A DNA stretch of 64,000 nucleotides from Chloroflexota bacterium (GTDB lineage: Bacteria > Chloroflexota > Limnocylindria > P2-11E), in contig DAIDAP010000023.1 of the NCBI GenBank assembly GCA_027310565.1, positions 62,001 through 126,000 on the forward strand, read 5' to 3'. Shown in pieces: positions 12,291 to 21,568 of the stretch. Every line of letters begins with the position of its first letter. Positions within the stretch are counted from its first letter, which is position 1. The notes beneath the pieces were generated by a model that saw nothing but the letters and a program-made list of their open reading frames with translations, searched no databases and was not told the DNA's origin. The translations under genes were made by a program, and so were the position numbers.

Positions 12291-13691
12291 ATGAGCGGGC
12301 CCGCCGTCCTCGCGGTCGATCTCGGCACGAGCGTCGTGAAGGCGGGCGTCGTGGCCGACGGGCGCCTCGTCGCGCTCGCCGAGCGGGATCTCACCCTCGA
12401 GCGCGGCGAGCGCGACGGGTGGCTCGAGCAGGACGCCGGCGCGTGGTGGGCGCAGGCGCAGGCGGCGATCCGCGAGGCCGTCACGCGCGCGGCGGACGTC
12501 GGGATCGTCGCGGCCTGCGTCGGCGGGCAGGGCCCGAGCGTGGTCGCGGTCGACGCGCGCGGTGAGCCGGTCGCACCGGCCCTCATCTGGATGGACGCGC
12601 GCGCGGAGCCCGAGCGCGCCGCGCTCTCCGAGCGTCTCGGCGTCGCGGTGTCCCCGTACTCGTCGCTGCCGAGGGCGATCTGGCTCGGGCGGCACACGCA
12701 GGGCGCGCGCTGGTTCGTCCAGGCGTGGGACTACCTCGCGCTGCGGCTCACCGGCGTCGCGGTCACGTCGAGCTTCGCGGGTGACGATGTGTTCCCCGAG
12801 GCGCAGGTCGCCCACGCGGACATCGACGCGTCGTGCCTGCCGCCGGCGGCGCTCATGGGCGCGCCGATCGGGCCCGTCGCCCCGGAGATCGCCCGCGCGC
12901 TCGGTCTCCCCGCCGGCGTCGTCGTCGCCGGCGGCGTGAACGACTTCACCGCCGCGGTCCTCGGCGCCGGCCTCGACCGGCGCGGTCTCGCGCTCGACCT
13001 GGGCGGCACCTCCGGCGGGCTCGCGCTCGCGCACGACCAGCGGCTCGATCGCGACGGCCTGACCGCGTGGCCCGCGCCGACGCCCGGTCTGTTCATCTGC
13101 GGAGGTCCTCTCGCCGCGGGCGGCCGCTCGGTGACGTGGCTCGCCGAGGCCGCCGGGTACGGCGGGGACCTCGCGCGCCTGGCGCGCGACGCGGCCGGCG
13201 TGCCGCCGGGCGCGGACGGCCTGGTGTTCCTCCCGTACCTCTCCGGCGAGCGCACGCCGCTCTGGGACGAGAGCGCGCGTGGCGCCTTCTTCGGGCTCAC
13301 CGTGGGACACGGCCGCGCCCATCTCGCGCGCGCGGTGCTCGAAGGCGTCGCGTTCGCCCTGCGCCACGTCGCCGACGTGCTCGCGCGACACGGCGCGCGC
13401 ATCGGCGAGCTGCGCGTCGGCGGGGGGCAGGCGCGCCTCGCCGGATGGGCGCGGATCAAGGCGGAGGTGCTCGGCGTGCCCGTCGTCGTGCCTCGCGTCG
13501 TCGAGATGAGCGTTCTCGGCGAGGCCATGCTCGCCGCGCGCGCCGTGCCGGCGGCGCGGGATGCGGCGGGGACGCGCGGCGCGGCGGATGTCGCGGAGCG
13601 GATCGAGCCGACGCGCGAGGGCGCGGAGGCCTACGCGCGGGCGTACGCGACGTACCGCGAGCTGTACCCGCGGCTGCGCGGCCTGCGGTGA
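12291..13691 (+). CDS. FGGY-family carbohydrate kinase (xylulokinase/ribulokinase-like)
   Basis: 466 residues. FGGY_N begins AVDLGTSVVKAGVV (phosphate loop 1). GGVNDFTAAVLGAG holds the likely catalytic Asp, and FGGY_C includes LDLGGTSGGLAL and LPYLSGERTPLWDE. These enzymes phosphorylate pentuloses or related sugars with ATP. The stop overlaps the ribD start as GTGA, so the kinase is translationally coupled to riboflavin synthesis. A pentulose kinase would make ribulose-5-P or xylulose-5-P, and ribulose-5-P is the substrate of the RibB domain downstream. The sugar itself cannot be read from the sequence. Confidence 0.85.
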   Translation: MSGPAVLAVDLGTSVVKAGVVADGRLVALAERDLTLERGERDGWLEQDAGAWWAQAQAAIREAVTRAADVGIVAACVGGQGPSVVAVDARGEPVAPALIWMDARAEPERAALSERLGVAVSPYSSLPRAIWLGRHTQGARWFVQAWDYLALRLTGVAVTSSFAGDDVFPEAQVAHADIDASCLPPAALMGAPIGPVAPEIARALGLPAGVVVAGGVNDFTAAVLGAGLDRRGLALDLGGTSGGLALAHDQRLDRDGLTAWPAPTPGLFICGGPLAAGGRSVTWLAEAAGYGGDLARLARDAAGVPPGADGLVFLPYLSGERTPLWDESARGAFFGLTVGHGRAHLARAVLEGVAFALRHVADVLARHGARIGELRVGGGQARLAGWARIKAEVLGVPVVVPRVVEMSVLGEAMLAARAVPAARDAAGTRGAADVAERIEPTREGAEAYARAYATYRELYPRLRGLR

Positions 13692-14761
13692 CGGACGCCG
13701 AGGACCGCACCCTCATGCGCCGCGCGCTGCGGCTCGCCGCCCGCGCCGCCGGGCGCACGAGCCCCAACCCCCTCGTCGGCGCGATCGTCGTGCGCGACGG
13801 GGTCGTCGTCGGCCACGGCTTCCATCGGGCGGCGGGCGAGCCGCACGCCGAGGTCGTCGCGCTGCGCGCGGCCGGTGCGCGTGCGCGCGGCGCGACGCTC
13901 TACACCACCCTCGAGCCGTGCGCGCATCACGGCCGGACGCCGCCCTGTGTCGACGCGATCCGCGAGGCCGCCGTGACGCGCGTCGTCGCCGCGATGCGCG
14001 ACCCCGACCCGCGGACGGACGGGAAGGGCTTCCGGCTCCTGCGCGCCGCCGGCGTGGAGGTCGCCACCGGCGTCCTGGCCGCGGACGCCGAGCGCCAGAA
14101 CGAGGGCTTCGTGACGCGGCTCGCGAAGGGCCGGCCGTTCGTGCTGGTGAAGCTCGCCACGACGCTCGACGGGCGCGTGACCGTACCCGGTTCCCGCTAC
14201 CTCTCCGGGAAGGCGGCGCTGCGAGAGGTGCACCGGCTGCGCGACCGATACGACGCCGTCCTCGTCGGAGTCGGCACGGTGCTCGCCGACGACCCGGCGC
14301 TGACGGTGCGCGAGGTGAGGGGACGCGACCCGCTGCGCGTCGTCGTCGACACCGACGCGCGGACCCCGCCGGCCGCGAAGGTCGTGCGGACCGCCGATCC
14401 CCGGCGGACGGTGATCTTCGTCGCGCGGGACGCGGACGTGCGTCGCACGAAACGGCTCCGTGACGCCGGCGTGTCCGTGGTCGCGCTGCCGCGGAGCGCC
14501 GACGGTCTCGACCTGGCCCGCGTGCTGCGCTGGCTCGCCGGGCACGGCGTGAACGCGGTCCTGTCCGAGGGCGGTCCGCGCGTCGCGTCCTCGCTCGTCG
14601 CGCGCGGCCTCGCGGACCGCCTCCTCTTCCTCGTGGCCCCGCTGGCGGGCGGTCCGGGCAGGAGCGCGCTCGAGGGGGTCACGGAGACCGCCCGTCTCTC
14701 CCGGCTCCGCGGCCGGCGGGTCGGCGACGACGTGCTGCTCGAAGGAGACCTCGGCACATGA
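13688..14761 (+). CDS. ribD: Bifunctional deaminase/reductase RibD
   Basis: 357 residues. The N-terminal cytidine-deaminase-like zinc domain has GEPHAEVVAL (His-Ala-Glu) and TTLEPCAHHGRTPPC (zinc Cys residues); the C-terminal reductase domain starts near FVLVKLATTLDGR and ends with LSEGGPRVASSL. It performs the second and third steps of riboflavin synthesis from GTP. The GTG start lies within GTGA with the kinase stop. First rib gene of the operon; I see no FMN riboswitch upstream of it or of the kinase. Confidence 0.93.
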   Translation: MTDAEDRTLMRRALRLAARAAGRTSPNPLVGAIVVRDGVVVGHGFHRAAGEPHAEVVALRAAGARARGATLYTTLEPCAHHGRTPPCVDAIREAAVTRVVAAMRDPDPRTDGKGFRLLRAAGVEVATGVLAADAERQNEGFVTRLAKGRPFVLVKLATTLDGRVTVPGSRYLSGKAALREVHRLRDRYDAVLVGVGTVLADDPALTVREVRGRDPLRVVVDTDARTPPAAKVVRTADPRRTVIFVARDADVRRTKRLRDAGVSVVALPRSADGLDLARVLRWLAGHGVNAVLSEGGPRVASSLVARGLADRLLFLVAPLAGGPGRSALEGVTETARLSRLRGRRVGDDVLLEGDLGT

Positions 14762-14778
14762 CGGGGAGGCGGCGGTAG

Positions 14779-15381
14779 GTGTTCACCGGCATCGTCGAGG
14801 AGGTCGGCACCGTCCGCCAGCTCGCCCAGACGCCGTCGGGCCGGCGCATCGAGGTGGGATGCGCCGCCGTCCTCGAGCGGCTGTCGGTGGACGACAGCGT
14901 GTCGGTGGCCGGCGCGTGCCTCACGGTCGTGGATCGCGACGACCGCTCCTTCACCTGCGACGTCGTGCCCGAGACGCTCGCGCGCACGACGCTCGGCGCG
15001 CTCGCGCGCGGCTCGCGCGTGAACCTCGAGCGCGCCGTCACGCCGACCACCGCGCTCGGCGGCCACCTCGTGCAGGGACACGTCGACGCGACCACGCGCC
15101 TGGTCTCGCGCGCGAGCGAGGGCGAGGGCGCGCGCCTGCGCTTCGCCCTCCCGCCCGGCCTCGCGCGCTACGTCGTGACGAAGGGCTTCATCGCGCTCGA
15201 CGGCACGAGCCTCACGGTCGCGCGGCTGGGGAAGACGTTCTTCGAGATCGCGCTCATCCCGCACACCGCGACCCACACGACCCTCGGCGCCCTGCGCCCG
15301 GGAGAGCGCGTGAACGTCGAGGTCGACGTCGTGGCGAAGTACCTGGAACGGATCGTCGGGACGCGCGCGACGCGTCGGTGA
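14779..15381 (+). CDS. ribE: Riboflavin synthase (alpha chain type)
   Basis: 200 residues in two lumazine-binding barrels. The N-terminus [12 protein letters not shown] is invariant in the family; GHLVQGHVD lies in the linking region and [14 protein letters not shown] marks the second barrel. It dismutates two 6,7-dimethyl-8-ribityllumazines to riboflavin and a pyrimidine. GTG start with GGGGAGG 9 nt upstream. Confidence 0.94.
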   Translation: MFTGIVEEVGTVRQLAQTPSGRRIEVGCAAVLERLSVDDSVSVAGACLTVVDRDDRSFTCDVVPETLARTTLGALARGSRVNLERAVTPTTALGGHLVQGHVDATTRLVSRASEGEGARLRFALPPGLARYVVTKGFIALDGTSLTVARLGKTFFEIALIPHTATHTTLGALRPGERVNVEVDVVAKYLERIVGTRATRR

Positions 15382-15409
15382 CGGGGGGTCGCCGACCTAC
15401 TATGACGTC

Positions 15410-16687
15410 ATGACGACCCGACGAGCGACGCGCGCGACGATCGCGCACCCGCGCCTCGTCGCGCCCGCCCCTCCCTTCGTCACGGTGGACGAGGCGATCG
15501 CCGAGATCGGCCGCGGCCGCATGGTCATCGTCGTCGACGACGAGGACCGCGAGAACGAGGGCGACCTCACGATGGCCGCGGAGCTGTGCGCGCCCGCGGA
15601 CGTCGCGTTCATCCGCCGCCACGCCAGCGGCGTGGTCTGCGTCCCGATGACCGCGGAGCGCCTCGAGGAGCTCGCGCTGCCGCAGATGGTCGAGCGGAAC
15701 GAGGCGCGCCTCGGGACGGCGTTCACCGTGAGCGTCGACGCGCGGGAGGGCATCACCACGGGCATCAGCGCCGCCGACCGCGCGCGGACGATCCGCGTGC
15801 TGGCCGACCCGCGGAGCACGCCCGCCGACCTCGTGAAGCCCGGGCACGTGTTCCCGCTCCGCGCGCGTGAGGGCGGGGTGCTCGTGCGCGCCGGGCAGAC
15901 CGAGGCGAGCGTCGATCTGTGCCGGCTTGCCGGCCGCCAGCCGGTCGCGGTGATCTGCGAGCTCACGAACCCGGACGGCTCGATGGCACGGATCCCGGGG
16001 CTCAAGCGCTTCGCGAAGCGCCACGGCCTCGCGATGATCACGGTGAAGGACGTCATCGCCTACCGCATGGCGCGCGAGCGGGTGGTCGAGCGCGTCGCGA
16101 CCGCGGCGCTGCCCACGCGTCACGGCGACTTCACGGTGCACGGCTACCGGGCGCGGTTCGGCAACACCGAGGCGGAGCACGTCGCGCTCACGATGGGCGA
16201 CGTGACGACCGACGATCCGGTCCTCGTCCGCGTCCACTCCGAGTGCCTGACCGGCGACGTGTTCGGCTCCCGCCGCTGCGACTGCGGCGAGCAGATGGAC
16301 GCGGCGCTCGAGCGCATCGCACGGGAGGGGCGTGGGGTGTTCCTGTACCTGCGCCAGGAGGGTCGCGGGATCGGGCTCATGAACAAGCTCCGCGCGTACG
16401 CCCTCCAGGACCAGGGCCTCGACACGGTCGAGGCGAACGAGAAGCTCGGGTTCAGGGCCGACCACCGCGAGTACGGCATCGGCGTGCAGATCCTGCGCGA
16501 CCTCGGCGTGCGCAGGGCGCGCATCCTGACGAACAATCCCCAGAAGGCCGGCGTCTCGCTGTACGGCTTCGAGATCGTCGAGCGCGTCCCGATCGAGGTC
16601 GCGCCGAACGCGCGGAACCGGGGGTACCTGCGGACGAAGGCGAGGAAGCTCGGCCACCTCCTGAGCGCCGTCAGCGACGACGAGTGA
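15410..16687 (+). CDS. ribBA: DHBP synthase / GTP cyclohydrolase II RibBA
   Basis: 425 residues. The N-terminal DHBP synthase domain (about 20-230) has [18 protein letters not shown] and HASGVVCVP; the GTP cyclohydrolase II domain (about 235-415) has zinc ligands in [19 protein letters not shown] and the RQEGRGIGL motif. It supplies both branches of the riboflavin pathway, from ribulose-5-P and GTP. A TACTAT hexamer ends 6 bp before the ATG, so an internal leaderless promoter is possible. Confidence 0.95.
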   Translation: MTTRRATRATIAHPRLVAPAPPFVTVDEAIAEIGRGRMVIVVDDEDRENEGDLTMAAELCAPADVAFIRRHASGVVCVPMTAERLEELALPQMVERNEARLGTAFTVSVDAREGITTGISAADRARTIRVLADPRSTPADLVKPGHVFPLRAREGGVLVRAGQTEASVDLCRLAGRQPVAVICELTNPDGSMARIPGLKRFAKRHGLAMITVKDVIAYRMARERVVERVATAALPTRHGDFTVHGYRARFGNTEAEHVALTMGDVTTDDPVLVRVHSECLTGDVFGSRRCDCGEQMDAALERIAREGRGVFLYLRQEGRGIGLMNKLRAYALQDQGLDTVEANEKLGFRADHREYGIGVQILRDLGVRRARILTNNPQKAGVSLYGFEIVERVPIEVAPNARNRGYLRTKARKLGHLLSAVSDDE

Positions 16688-17184
16688 AGGCGCGTCCGGC
16701 GCCGCGTGCGAGCGGCGCCGCGGCACGCGTCGCCATCGTGCGCGCGCGCTGGAACGACGCGGTGACGCGCGCCCTCGCGCGCGCCGCGGCCGAGCGCGCC
16801 GCGGCGAGCGGTGCGACCGTGGACGAGTTCGAGGTCGCGGGGTCGTTCGAGCTGCCCGCGGCCGTGGCGCTGCTCGCGGACTCGGGGCGCTACGACGCGA
16901 TCGTGCCGCTGGGCTGCCTCGTCCGCGGCGAGACGCCGCACTTCGACGTGCTCGCGCACGCGGTGGCACGCGCGATCGTCGAGCTCTCGATCACCTATCC
17001 CGTCGCCATCCCGTTCGGTGTGCTCACCTGCGACACGATGGAGCAGGCGCGCGCGCGCTCGGGCGGCCCCGAGGGCAACAAGGGAGCCGAGGCCATGGAC
17101 GCGGCGCTCGAGCTGGTCGCGTTGCGGCGGCAGGTCCCCGGGCGTACGCGCGGAGGGCGCTCGCGCGCCCGCCGCAGCACCTGA
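16684..17184 (+). CDS. ribH: 6,7-dimethyl-8-ribityllumazine synthase RibH
   Basis: 166 residues. Motifs: [10 protein letters not shown], the ligand-binding [23 protein letters not shown] with the catalytic His, and [14 protein letters not shown]. Condenses the ribityl-aminouracil with DHBP. The GTG start overlaps the ribBA stop (GTGA). It is the last gene of the five-gene operon; it converges on metF 10 bp away. The C-terminal tail is Arg-rich. Confidence 0.94.
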   Translation: MKARPAPRASGAAARVAIVRARWNDAVTRALARAAAERAAASGATVDEFEVAGSFELPAAVALLADSGRYDAIVPLGCLVRGETPHFDVLAHAVARAIVELSITYPVAIPFGVLTCDTMEQARARSGGPEGNKGAEAMDAALELVALRRQVPGRTRGGRSRARRST

Positions 17185-17194
17185 CGCCTCGAGC

Positions 17195-18055
17195 TCAGCT
17201 CGCCGGCACCATCCCGAGCTTCGCGTAGACCTCGCGCGTCGCGCGCGAGAAGTTCAGCGTGTAGAAGTGCAGGCCGGGCACGCCGTGCTCGAGGAGCGCG
17301 GCGCAGAGCTCGGCCGCGAGCTCGATGCCGCGCTCGCGGATCGCGTCGTGGCCCTCGCCGCCCGCGGTGACGCGCGCCACGACCGCGTCGGGCACCCGGT
17401 ACCCCGAGAGCTCAGCCATGCGCTGCACCGACGCGAGCGAGGTGATCGGCATGATGCCCGCGAGGATCGGCTTCCGGACGCCCCGCTCCGCGACGTCGTC
17501 GCGGAGGCGCAGGTACTCGTCGAGCTCGAAGAAGAACTGCGTGATCGCGAAGTCGGCGAGCTCGAGCTTCGCCGCGAGGTACCTGCGGTCGGAGGCGAGG
17601 TCGGGCGAGCGGGGGTGGCCGGCCGGGTGCGCGGCGACGCCGATGGAGGGAAAGCCGAGCCGCCTGCCGAGCCGCACGAGCTCGGACGCGTAGGCGAGCT
17701 CGTGCTTCGACTGGCCCTCGGGCAGCGGATCGCCGCCGAGCGCGAGGAGGTTCTCGCAGCCGAGCGCGCGGAAGCCGCCCATGATCTCGCCGAGCTCGAA
17801 GCGCGTGTGCGCGACGCAGGTGAGGTGGGCCATCGGCACCAGGCTCGTCGTGCGCAGGAGGTCCTCGACGACGGCGGTGGTGCGGTGCCGCGATGCCGCG
17901 CCTCCGCGGTACGTGACCGAGACGAACGACGGACGCAGCGGCGCGAGGTCGCGGATGGCCTGGGTCAGCAGGCGCTGCTCGCGGTCGTCCCGGGGCGGGA
18001 AGAACTCGAACGAGAACGTCGTGCCCGCCGCGAGCATCTCGGTGATGCGCTTCAT
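17195..18055 (-). CDS. metF: Methylenetetrahydrofolate reductase MetF
   Basis: 286 residues, a FAD-binding TIM barrel. [12 protein letters not shown] is the N-terminal signature, VSVTYRGGA and [11 protein letters not shown] follow, and [11 protein letters not shown] holds the Asp near FAD. Reduces 5,10-methylene-THF to 5-methyl-THF for methionine synthesis. A TAGACT hexamer ends 6 bp before the ATG with no ribosome binding site between, so the transcript is probably leaderless. It follows leuB on the same strand. Confidence 0.93.
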   Translation of the reverse strand: MKRITEMLAAGTTFSFEFFPPRDDREQRLLTQAIRDLAPLRPSFVSVTYRGGAASRHRTTAVVEDLLRTTSLVPMAHLTCVAHTRFELGEIMGGFRALGCENLLALGGDPLPEGQSKHELAYASELVRLGRRLGFPSIGVAAHPAGHPRSPDLASDRRYLAAKLELADFAITQFFFELDEYLRLRDDVAERGVRKPILAGIMPITSLASVQRMAELSGYRVPDAVVARVTAGGEGHDAIRERGIELAAELCAALLEHGVPGLHFYTLNFSRATREVYAKLGMVPAS

Positions 18056-18168
18056 CGCGCGAGTCTAGTGTCGCGTCACGGGATCCATGCGCGTCCGCAT
18101 CACCGCGCAACGGCACGTGACCTCCTCGAGGCGACACGAGGAACGACGGCGGCCCGCTGGCTCAGCGG

Positions 18169-19224
18169 TCAGGGAGCGGACACGGCCTCGGCGATGATCT
18201 CCGCCACCTCGTCCGTCCGCTGCGCACCCGCCTCGACCCCCTTGACCCGTCCGTCGCGCAGCCTGTCGCGGATCGCGCGCTCCACGGCGTCGCCGGCCTC
18301 GCGCTCGCCGACGTGGCGGAGCAGGAGCGCGACCGCGCCGATCGCGCCCAGCGGCGAGGCGACGCCTCGCCCCGCGTACTTGGGCGCCGAGCCGTGGATC
18401 GGCTCGAACATGCTCGTCCGGCCGGGGTTGATGTTCCCCGAGGCCGCGACGCCGAGACCGCCGCAGATCGCGGCGCCGAGGTCGGTGATGATGTCGCCGA
18501 AGAGGTTCGTCGTGACGATGGTGTCGAACCGCTCCGGCTTGAGGACGAACCACATCGTCGCCGCATCCACGTACATCGCGTCGCGCTCGACGTCGGGGTA
18601 GCCCGTGCCGACCTCCTCGAGGATGTCGCGCCAGAGCTGCTGCACCGGGATGGCGTTCGACTTGTCGACCAGGGTGAGGTGCTTGCGCGGCCGCGAGCGC
18701 GCGAGCTCGAACGCGTAGCGCACGACCCGCTCGATCCCCGGCCGGGTGAAGCGCATCGGCGCCTCGGCGACCTGGTCCTTCCCGCTGCCGGTGATCGCGC
18801 CCGTCTGCGTGTATACGTCCTCCGTGTTCTCGCGCACGACGACGAAGTCCACGTCCTCGGCGCGCTTCCCCTTGAGCGGGACGAGCCGGTCGTCGTAGGC
18901 GACGATCGGCCGCAGGTTCACGAAGAGGTCGAGGCGCCGGCGCATGCCGAGGATGACGTCGCGCTCGACCACGCCGCGCGGCGCGCGCGGGTCGCCGATC
19001 GCGCCGAAGAGGATCGCGTCGAAGCGGCGCAGCGCGTCGATCTCGGCGGGCGTGACGGCGGCGCCGCCCTCCAGGTAACGCGCCGACGACCACGGCAATT
19101 CCTCGCGCGAGGTGGAGAATCCGAACCGGCGCTCGGCCGCGTCGAGGACGCGGAGCGCCGCGCGGGTGACTTCGGGGCCGATGCCGTCGCCGCCGATGAC
19201 GGCGACCCGGTGCGCGCGCGTCAT
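18169..19224 (-). CDS. leuB: 3-isopropylmalate dehydrogenase LeuB
   Basis: 351 residues of the isocitrate/isopropylmalate dehydrogenase fold. [12 protein letters not shown] opens the protein; [14 protein letters not shown] supplies the substrate arginines, [11 protein letters not shown] follows, and [12 protein letters not shown] gives the metal aspartates. It oxidises 3-isopropylmalate in leucine synthesis; tartrate/malate-type relatives are a less likely alternative. It is separated by more than 25 kb from leuA and leuCD and has no attenuator of its own. Its start is 25 bp from the -35 of the divergent Cys-leader promoter, so the two share a control region. Confidence 0.9.
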   Translation of the reverse strand: MTRAHRVAVIGGDGIGPEVTRAALRVLDAAERRFGFSTSREELPWSSARYLEGGAAVTPAEIDALRRFDAILFGAIGDPRAPRGVVERDVILGMRRRLDLFVNLRPIVAYDDRLVPLKGKRAEDVDFVVVRENTEDVYTQTGAITGSGKDQVAEAPMRFTRPGIERVVRYAFELARSRPRKHLTLVDKSNAIPVQQLWRDILEEVGTGYPDVERDAMYVDAATMWFVLKPERFDTIVTTNLFGDIITDLGAAICGGLGVAASGNINPGRTSMFEPIHGSAPKYAGRGVASPLGAIGAVALLLRHVGEREAGDAVERAIRDRLRDGRVKGVEAGAQRTDEVAEIIAEAVSAP

Positions 19225-19249
19225 GAACGGGGCAATCCTCGCAGAAGCA

Positions 19250-19277
19250 TTGACGGCGTGCAGGAGCGCGCTAGCCT
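19250..19277 (+). promoter_or_regulatory. Promoter of the Cys-leader attenuator
   Basis: TTGACG, 16 bp, TAGCCT. The -10 ends 8 bp before the ATG of the leader peptide, so the leader is translated from, or almost from, the transcript's first base. Same layout as the promoters at 43705, 45478 and 53302. Confidence 0.65.
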
Positions 19278-19285
19278 ATCTGCGG

Positions 19286-19378
19286 ATGAAGCGTTGCTGG
19301 TGCCCGATGGCCATGCGTGAGACCCGCCGCGCCTGCGTCTGTGCGGCGGGTCCCACGGTCTCGGGAGGCGGCGTGTAG
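19286..19378 (+). CDS. Cys/Met-rich attenuator leader peptide
   Basis: A 30-codon reading frame that starts MKRCWCPMAM and contains Cys at 4, 6, 17 and 19 and Met at 1, 8 and 10, an extreme bias in a genome where these are rare. A perfect 10 bp hairpin (19321-19330 with 19343-19352) carries the second Cys pair in its loop. GGGAGGC at 19363-19369, just before the stop codon, can pair with the 5' arm of the terminator at 19406. A ribosome paused at the early Cys codons would leave it free (antitermination); one reaching the stop would cover it. Confidence 0.7.
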   Translation: MKRCWCPMAMRETRRACVCAAGPTVSGGGV

Positions 19379-19405
19379 CCGGCTAGCTCGTTCGGCGATC
19401 TCAAG

Positions 19406-19433
19406 AGGCCTCCCGGAATCCGGGAGGCCTTTT
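19406..19433 (+). terminator. Attenuator terminator (Cys leader)
   Basis: Perfect 11 bp stem, AGGCCTCCCGG with its complement, 3 nt loop AAT, followed by TTTTCGTTCG. The 5' arm contains GCCTCCC, complementary to GGGAGGC inside the leader frame. It lies between leader and regulator gene. Confidence 0.85.
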
Positions 19434-19455
19434 CGTTCGTATCGGAGGTGTGGCG

Positions 19456-20112
19456 ATGTCCGAGATACGGTACCTGGCGGTGGCGTTCGCGAGCCGCGGC
19501 GCCAACGGGCACCTGCGCCCGGCGGTCGCGGCCGCGGCGCCCGCGGACGCGAAGGTCGTGCGGACCCGGTCCGACGTCGTCGCCGCGGTGTTCGAGGTGG
19601 ACGAGGATGTCGACGCGCGCGGTGAGGGGGAGCGGCTGCGGCGGACGGTGGCCGAGCGGGCCGAGGACCCCGAGCTCACCGTCGCCGTGTCGGGGCCGAA
19701 GCGCGGCAGCACCGGGGCGCACCTCGCGCTGCTGCAGGCCGAGCAGGCCGCCGTGCTGGGGAGCCGCAACGGCGGACGCGGCCGGACGACGCACTTCGAC
19801 GACCTCGGCGCGTACCGCTTCGTGCTCGGCCAGCCCGAGAGCGACATCGAGGCCTCCGCGGACCGCGCGCTCGGCGCGCTCGCCGAGGACGAGGAGCGCT
19901 ACGCGGACCTCCTCACGACGCTCGATTCGTTCATCCGCCTGCACGGGAGCGTGAACGCGGTCGCGCGCGACCTGTACCTGCACCGGAACACGGTGCGCCA
20001 GCGGCTGCGGCGGATCGCGCAGCTCACCGGCGCGGACCTCGCCGACGCGAACGACCGCCTCGCGCTGCAGCTCGCGCTCATCGGCCGGGAGGCGCTGCGG
20101 CACCTCGCGTAG
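19456..20112 (+). CDS. Short PucR/CdaR-type transcription regulator (paralogue 1)
   Basis: 218 residues. The C-terminal half matches the PucR-type helix-turn-helix (VNAVARDLYLHRNTVRQRLR, then IAQLTGADL); the middle resembles the degenerate GGDEF-like segment of CdaR/PucR proteins (ALLQAEQAAVLGSR and TTHFDDLGAYRFVL). No separate sensor domain precedes it, unlike full-length PucR. ATG at 19456 is chosen: GGAGG has 7 nt spacing to it, but only 1 nt to the in-frame GTG at 19450. Expression is controlled by the Cys-rich leader attenuator. A clear paralogue lies at 45671. The targets are unknown; sulfur or cysteine genes are a guess from the leader. Confidence 0.8.
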   Translation: MSEIRYLAVAFASRGANGHLRPAVAAAAPADAKVVRTRSDVVAAVFEVDEDVDARGEGERLRRTVAERAEDPELTVAVSGPKRGSTGAHLALLQAEQAAVLGSRNGGRGRTTHFDDLGAYRFVLGQPESDIEASADRALGALAEDEERYADLLTTLDSFIRLHGSVNAVARDLYLHRNTVRQRLRRIAQLTGADLADANDRLALQLALIGREALRHLA

Positions 20113-20119
20113 CGCGCGT

Positions 20120-20371
20120 CTACTCCACCCGGATAGCCTCGCGCTTCGGCGCGGGCTTCTCGTCCTCCATGCGCGCGATCCACCTGTCGATGAGCGAGCG
20201 GACCGCGAGGAGCTGCTCCCTCTGCGCGGCGCGCACGTGCGTGCGCGTCTCCGCCGGGAAGATCCGATCCATCAGCCCGAAGACGCCCATCGGCTCGGTC
20301 TCCGCCTGCAGCTTCGCGATCCTCCGCTCGAGCTCCGCGATGCGCTGCTCGAGCTCCGCCGGTGTCGCCAT
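20120..20371 (-). CDS. Small coiled-coil protein in the arsA cluster
   Basis: 83 residues. Residues 5-27 (ELEQRIAELERRIAKLQAE) form a short heptad coiled coil; the rest is charged and helical, without membrane segments. It lies 3 bp after the arsA stop on the same strand and is surely co-transcribed. I do not recognise a family; a partner or adaptor of the ArsA-type ATPase is possible. Confidence 0.65.
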   Translation of the reverse strand: MATPAELEQRIAELERRIAKLQAETEPMGVFGLMDRIFPAETRTHVRAAQREQLLAVRSLIDRWIARMEDEKPAPKREAIRVE

Positions 20372-20374
20372 CGC

Positions 20375-21568
20375 CTATCTCCCTTCCGCGCTCGCCGGCG
20401 CGGCGAAATGGATGCGCAGCGTGTCGCCCTCGAACTGCGCGGCGCGCGTCTCGGCCGTGACGAGCGCGCGCGGCAGGATGAGGTTGCGGCGCCACGAGCC
20501 CACCTGCACGACGAGCTCGTCGGCGTTGCGGTCGATGCTCAGCTGCTCCTTCGTCGCGAACGGGAGCTGCAGCGACAGGATGAGCTCGCCGTCGTGGCGC
20601 TCCACGCGGTAGGGCCGTCCTTTGTAGAAGAAGGCCGTCGGGTCGGCATCGGCGAAGAGCGCGTCGCCGACGCGCTCGAGCATCGCGAGGCCGACGACCT
20701 CCCGCTCGAACAGGGGCACGGTGCGGATGGGGACCGGCGCGAAGCTCTCCTCGACGAGCGGCAGGTAGCGCTCCTGGAGCTCCTTCCACTGCTCGAGGAA
20801 CGCGCCGGCGCCCGCCGGGAGCACGCGGTTCACCACGACGAGGTCGGTGGGGTACCCGAACAGGTGGAAGTAGGTGAAGGTGCGCTGCGCCTCCTTGACG
20901 ACCATCTTCTCGAGGTTGAGGACCAGGCGGATGGAGCTGTGCTCCGGGTCGGTGAGGATGTCATGGAGGCGCTCGAGGCGGTGGAAGAGCTCCTCACCCG
21001 CCGTGAACACGGCGTCCGACGGCGTCGGCATGCCGGTGACGCGGCGCACGATCGGCCCCGCGACGCGCATCGCCGCCCGCTGGATGGGGAAGATGTGCTC
21101 GAGCCACCACTCGCCGGCCTCGGGCAGCGAGAGGAGGCGCAGCGTCTCGCCGGTCGGCGCGGCGTCGACGACGATGAGGTCGTAGCGGGCCTGCTCGTAG
21201 TGCTCGCCGATCCACAGCAGGCTGGCCAGCTCGTCCATGCCCGGGAGGACGGTCATCTCCTGGGCGACGACCGCGTCGAGCCCGCGCCACGCGAACACGC
21301 TCGTGACGTAGCTCTGGATCGTGCCCCAGTACTTCTGCACGTTGTAGTAGACGTCCGACTCCTGGCCCCAGAGGTTCGGCGCGATCTCCACCGGCTCGGC
21401 GCCGAGCGCGCGGTCGAACGAATCGGCGAGCGAGTGCGCGATGTCGGTGGACAGCACGAGCGTGCGCTTGCCCCGCTTCGCCGCCAGGGCGGCGGTGGCC
21501 GCGGCGACGCTCGTCTTCCCGACGCCGCCCTTGCCGGTGTACACGATGATCCGCGGTGCCTGCGCCAT
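20375..21568 (-). CDS. ArsA/Get3-family ATPase
   Basis: 397 residues. The deviant Walker [12 protein letters not shown] is at the N-terminus, with [13 protein letters not shown] (switch I) and [18 protein letters not shown] (Walker B/switch II). The C-terminal 90 residues ([20 protein letters not shown]) look like the alpha-crystallin-type domain found in bacterial ArsA-like proteins. No arsenite Cys triad is visible, so a Get3-like protein-targeting or assembly role is more likely than arsenite export. Start at MAQAPRII with GGGAG 6 nt upstream. Its first 575 bp lie inside the recQ reading frame. Confidence 0.85.
   Translation of the reverse strand: MAQAPRIIVYTGKGGVGKTSVAAATAALAAKRGKRTLVLSTDIAHSLADSFDRALGAEPVEIAPNLWGQESDVYYNVQKYWGTIQSYVTSVFAWRGLDAVVAQEMTVLPGMDELASLLWIGEHYEQARYDLIVVDAAPTGETLRLLSLPEAGEWWLEHIFPIQRAAMRVAGPIVRRVTGMPTPSDAVFTAGEELFHRLERLHDILTDPEHSSIRLVLNLEKMVVKEAQRTFTYFHLFGYPTDLVVVNRVLPAGAGAFLEQWKELQERYLPLVEESFAPVPIRTVPLFEREVVGLAMLERVGDALFADADPTAFFYKGRPYRVERHDGELILSLQLPFATKEQLSIDRNADELVVQVGSWRRNLILPRALVTAETRAAQFEGDTLRIHFAAPASAEGR

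Noticed and set aside
20994-21568. Simple frameshift error explaining the missing recQ stop
   Set aside because: Neither alternative minus-strand frame contains a stop in the roughly 100 bp at the junction, so a one-base error would not give a normal recQ end; kept as an overlap finding instead.
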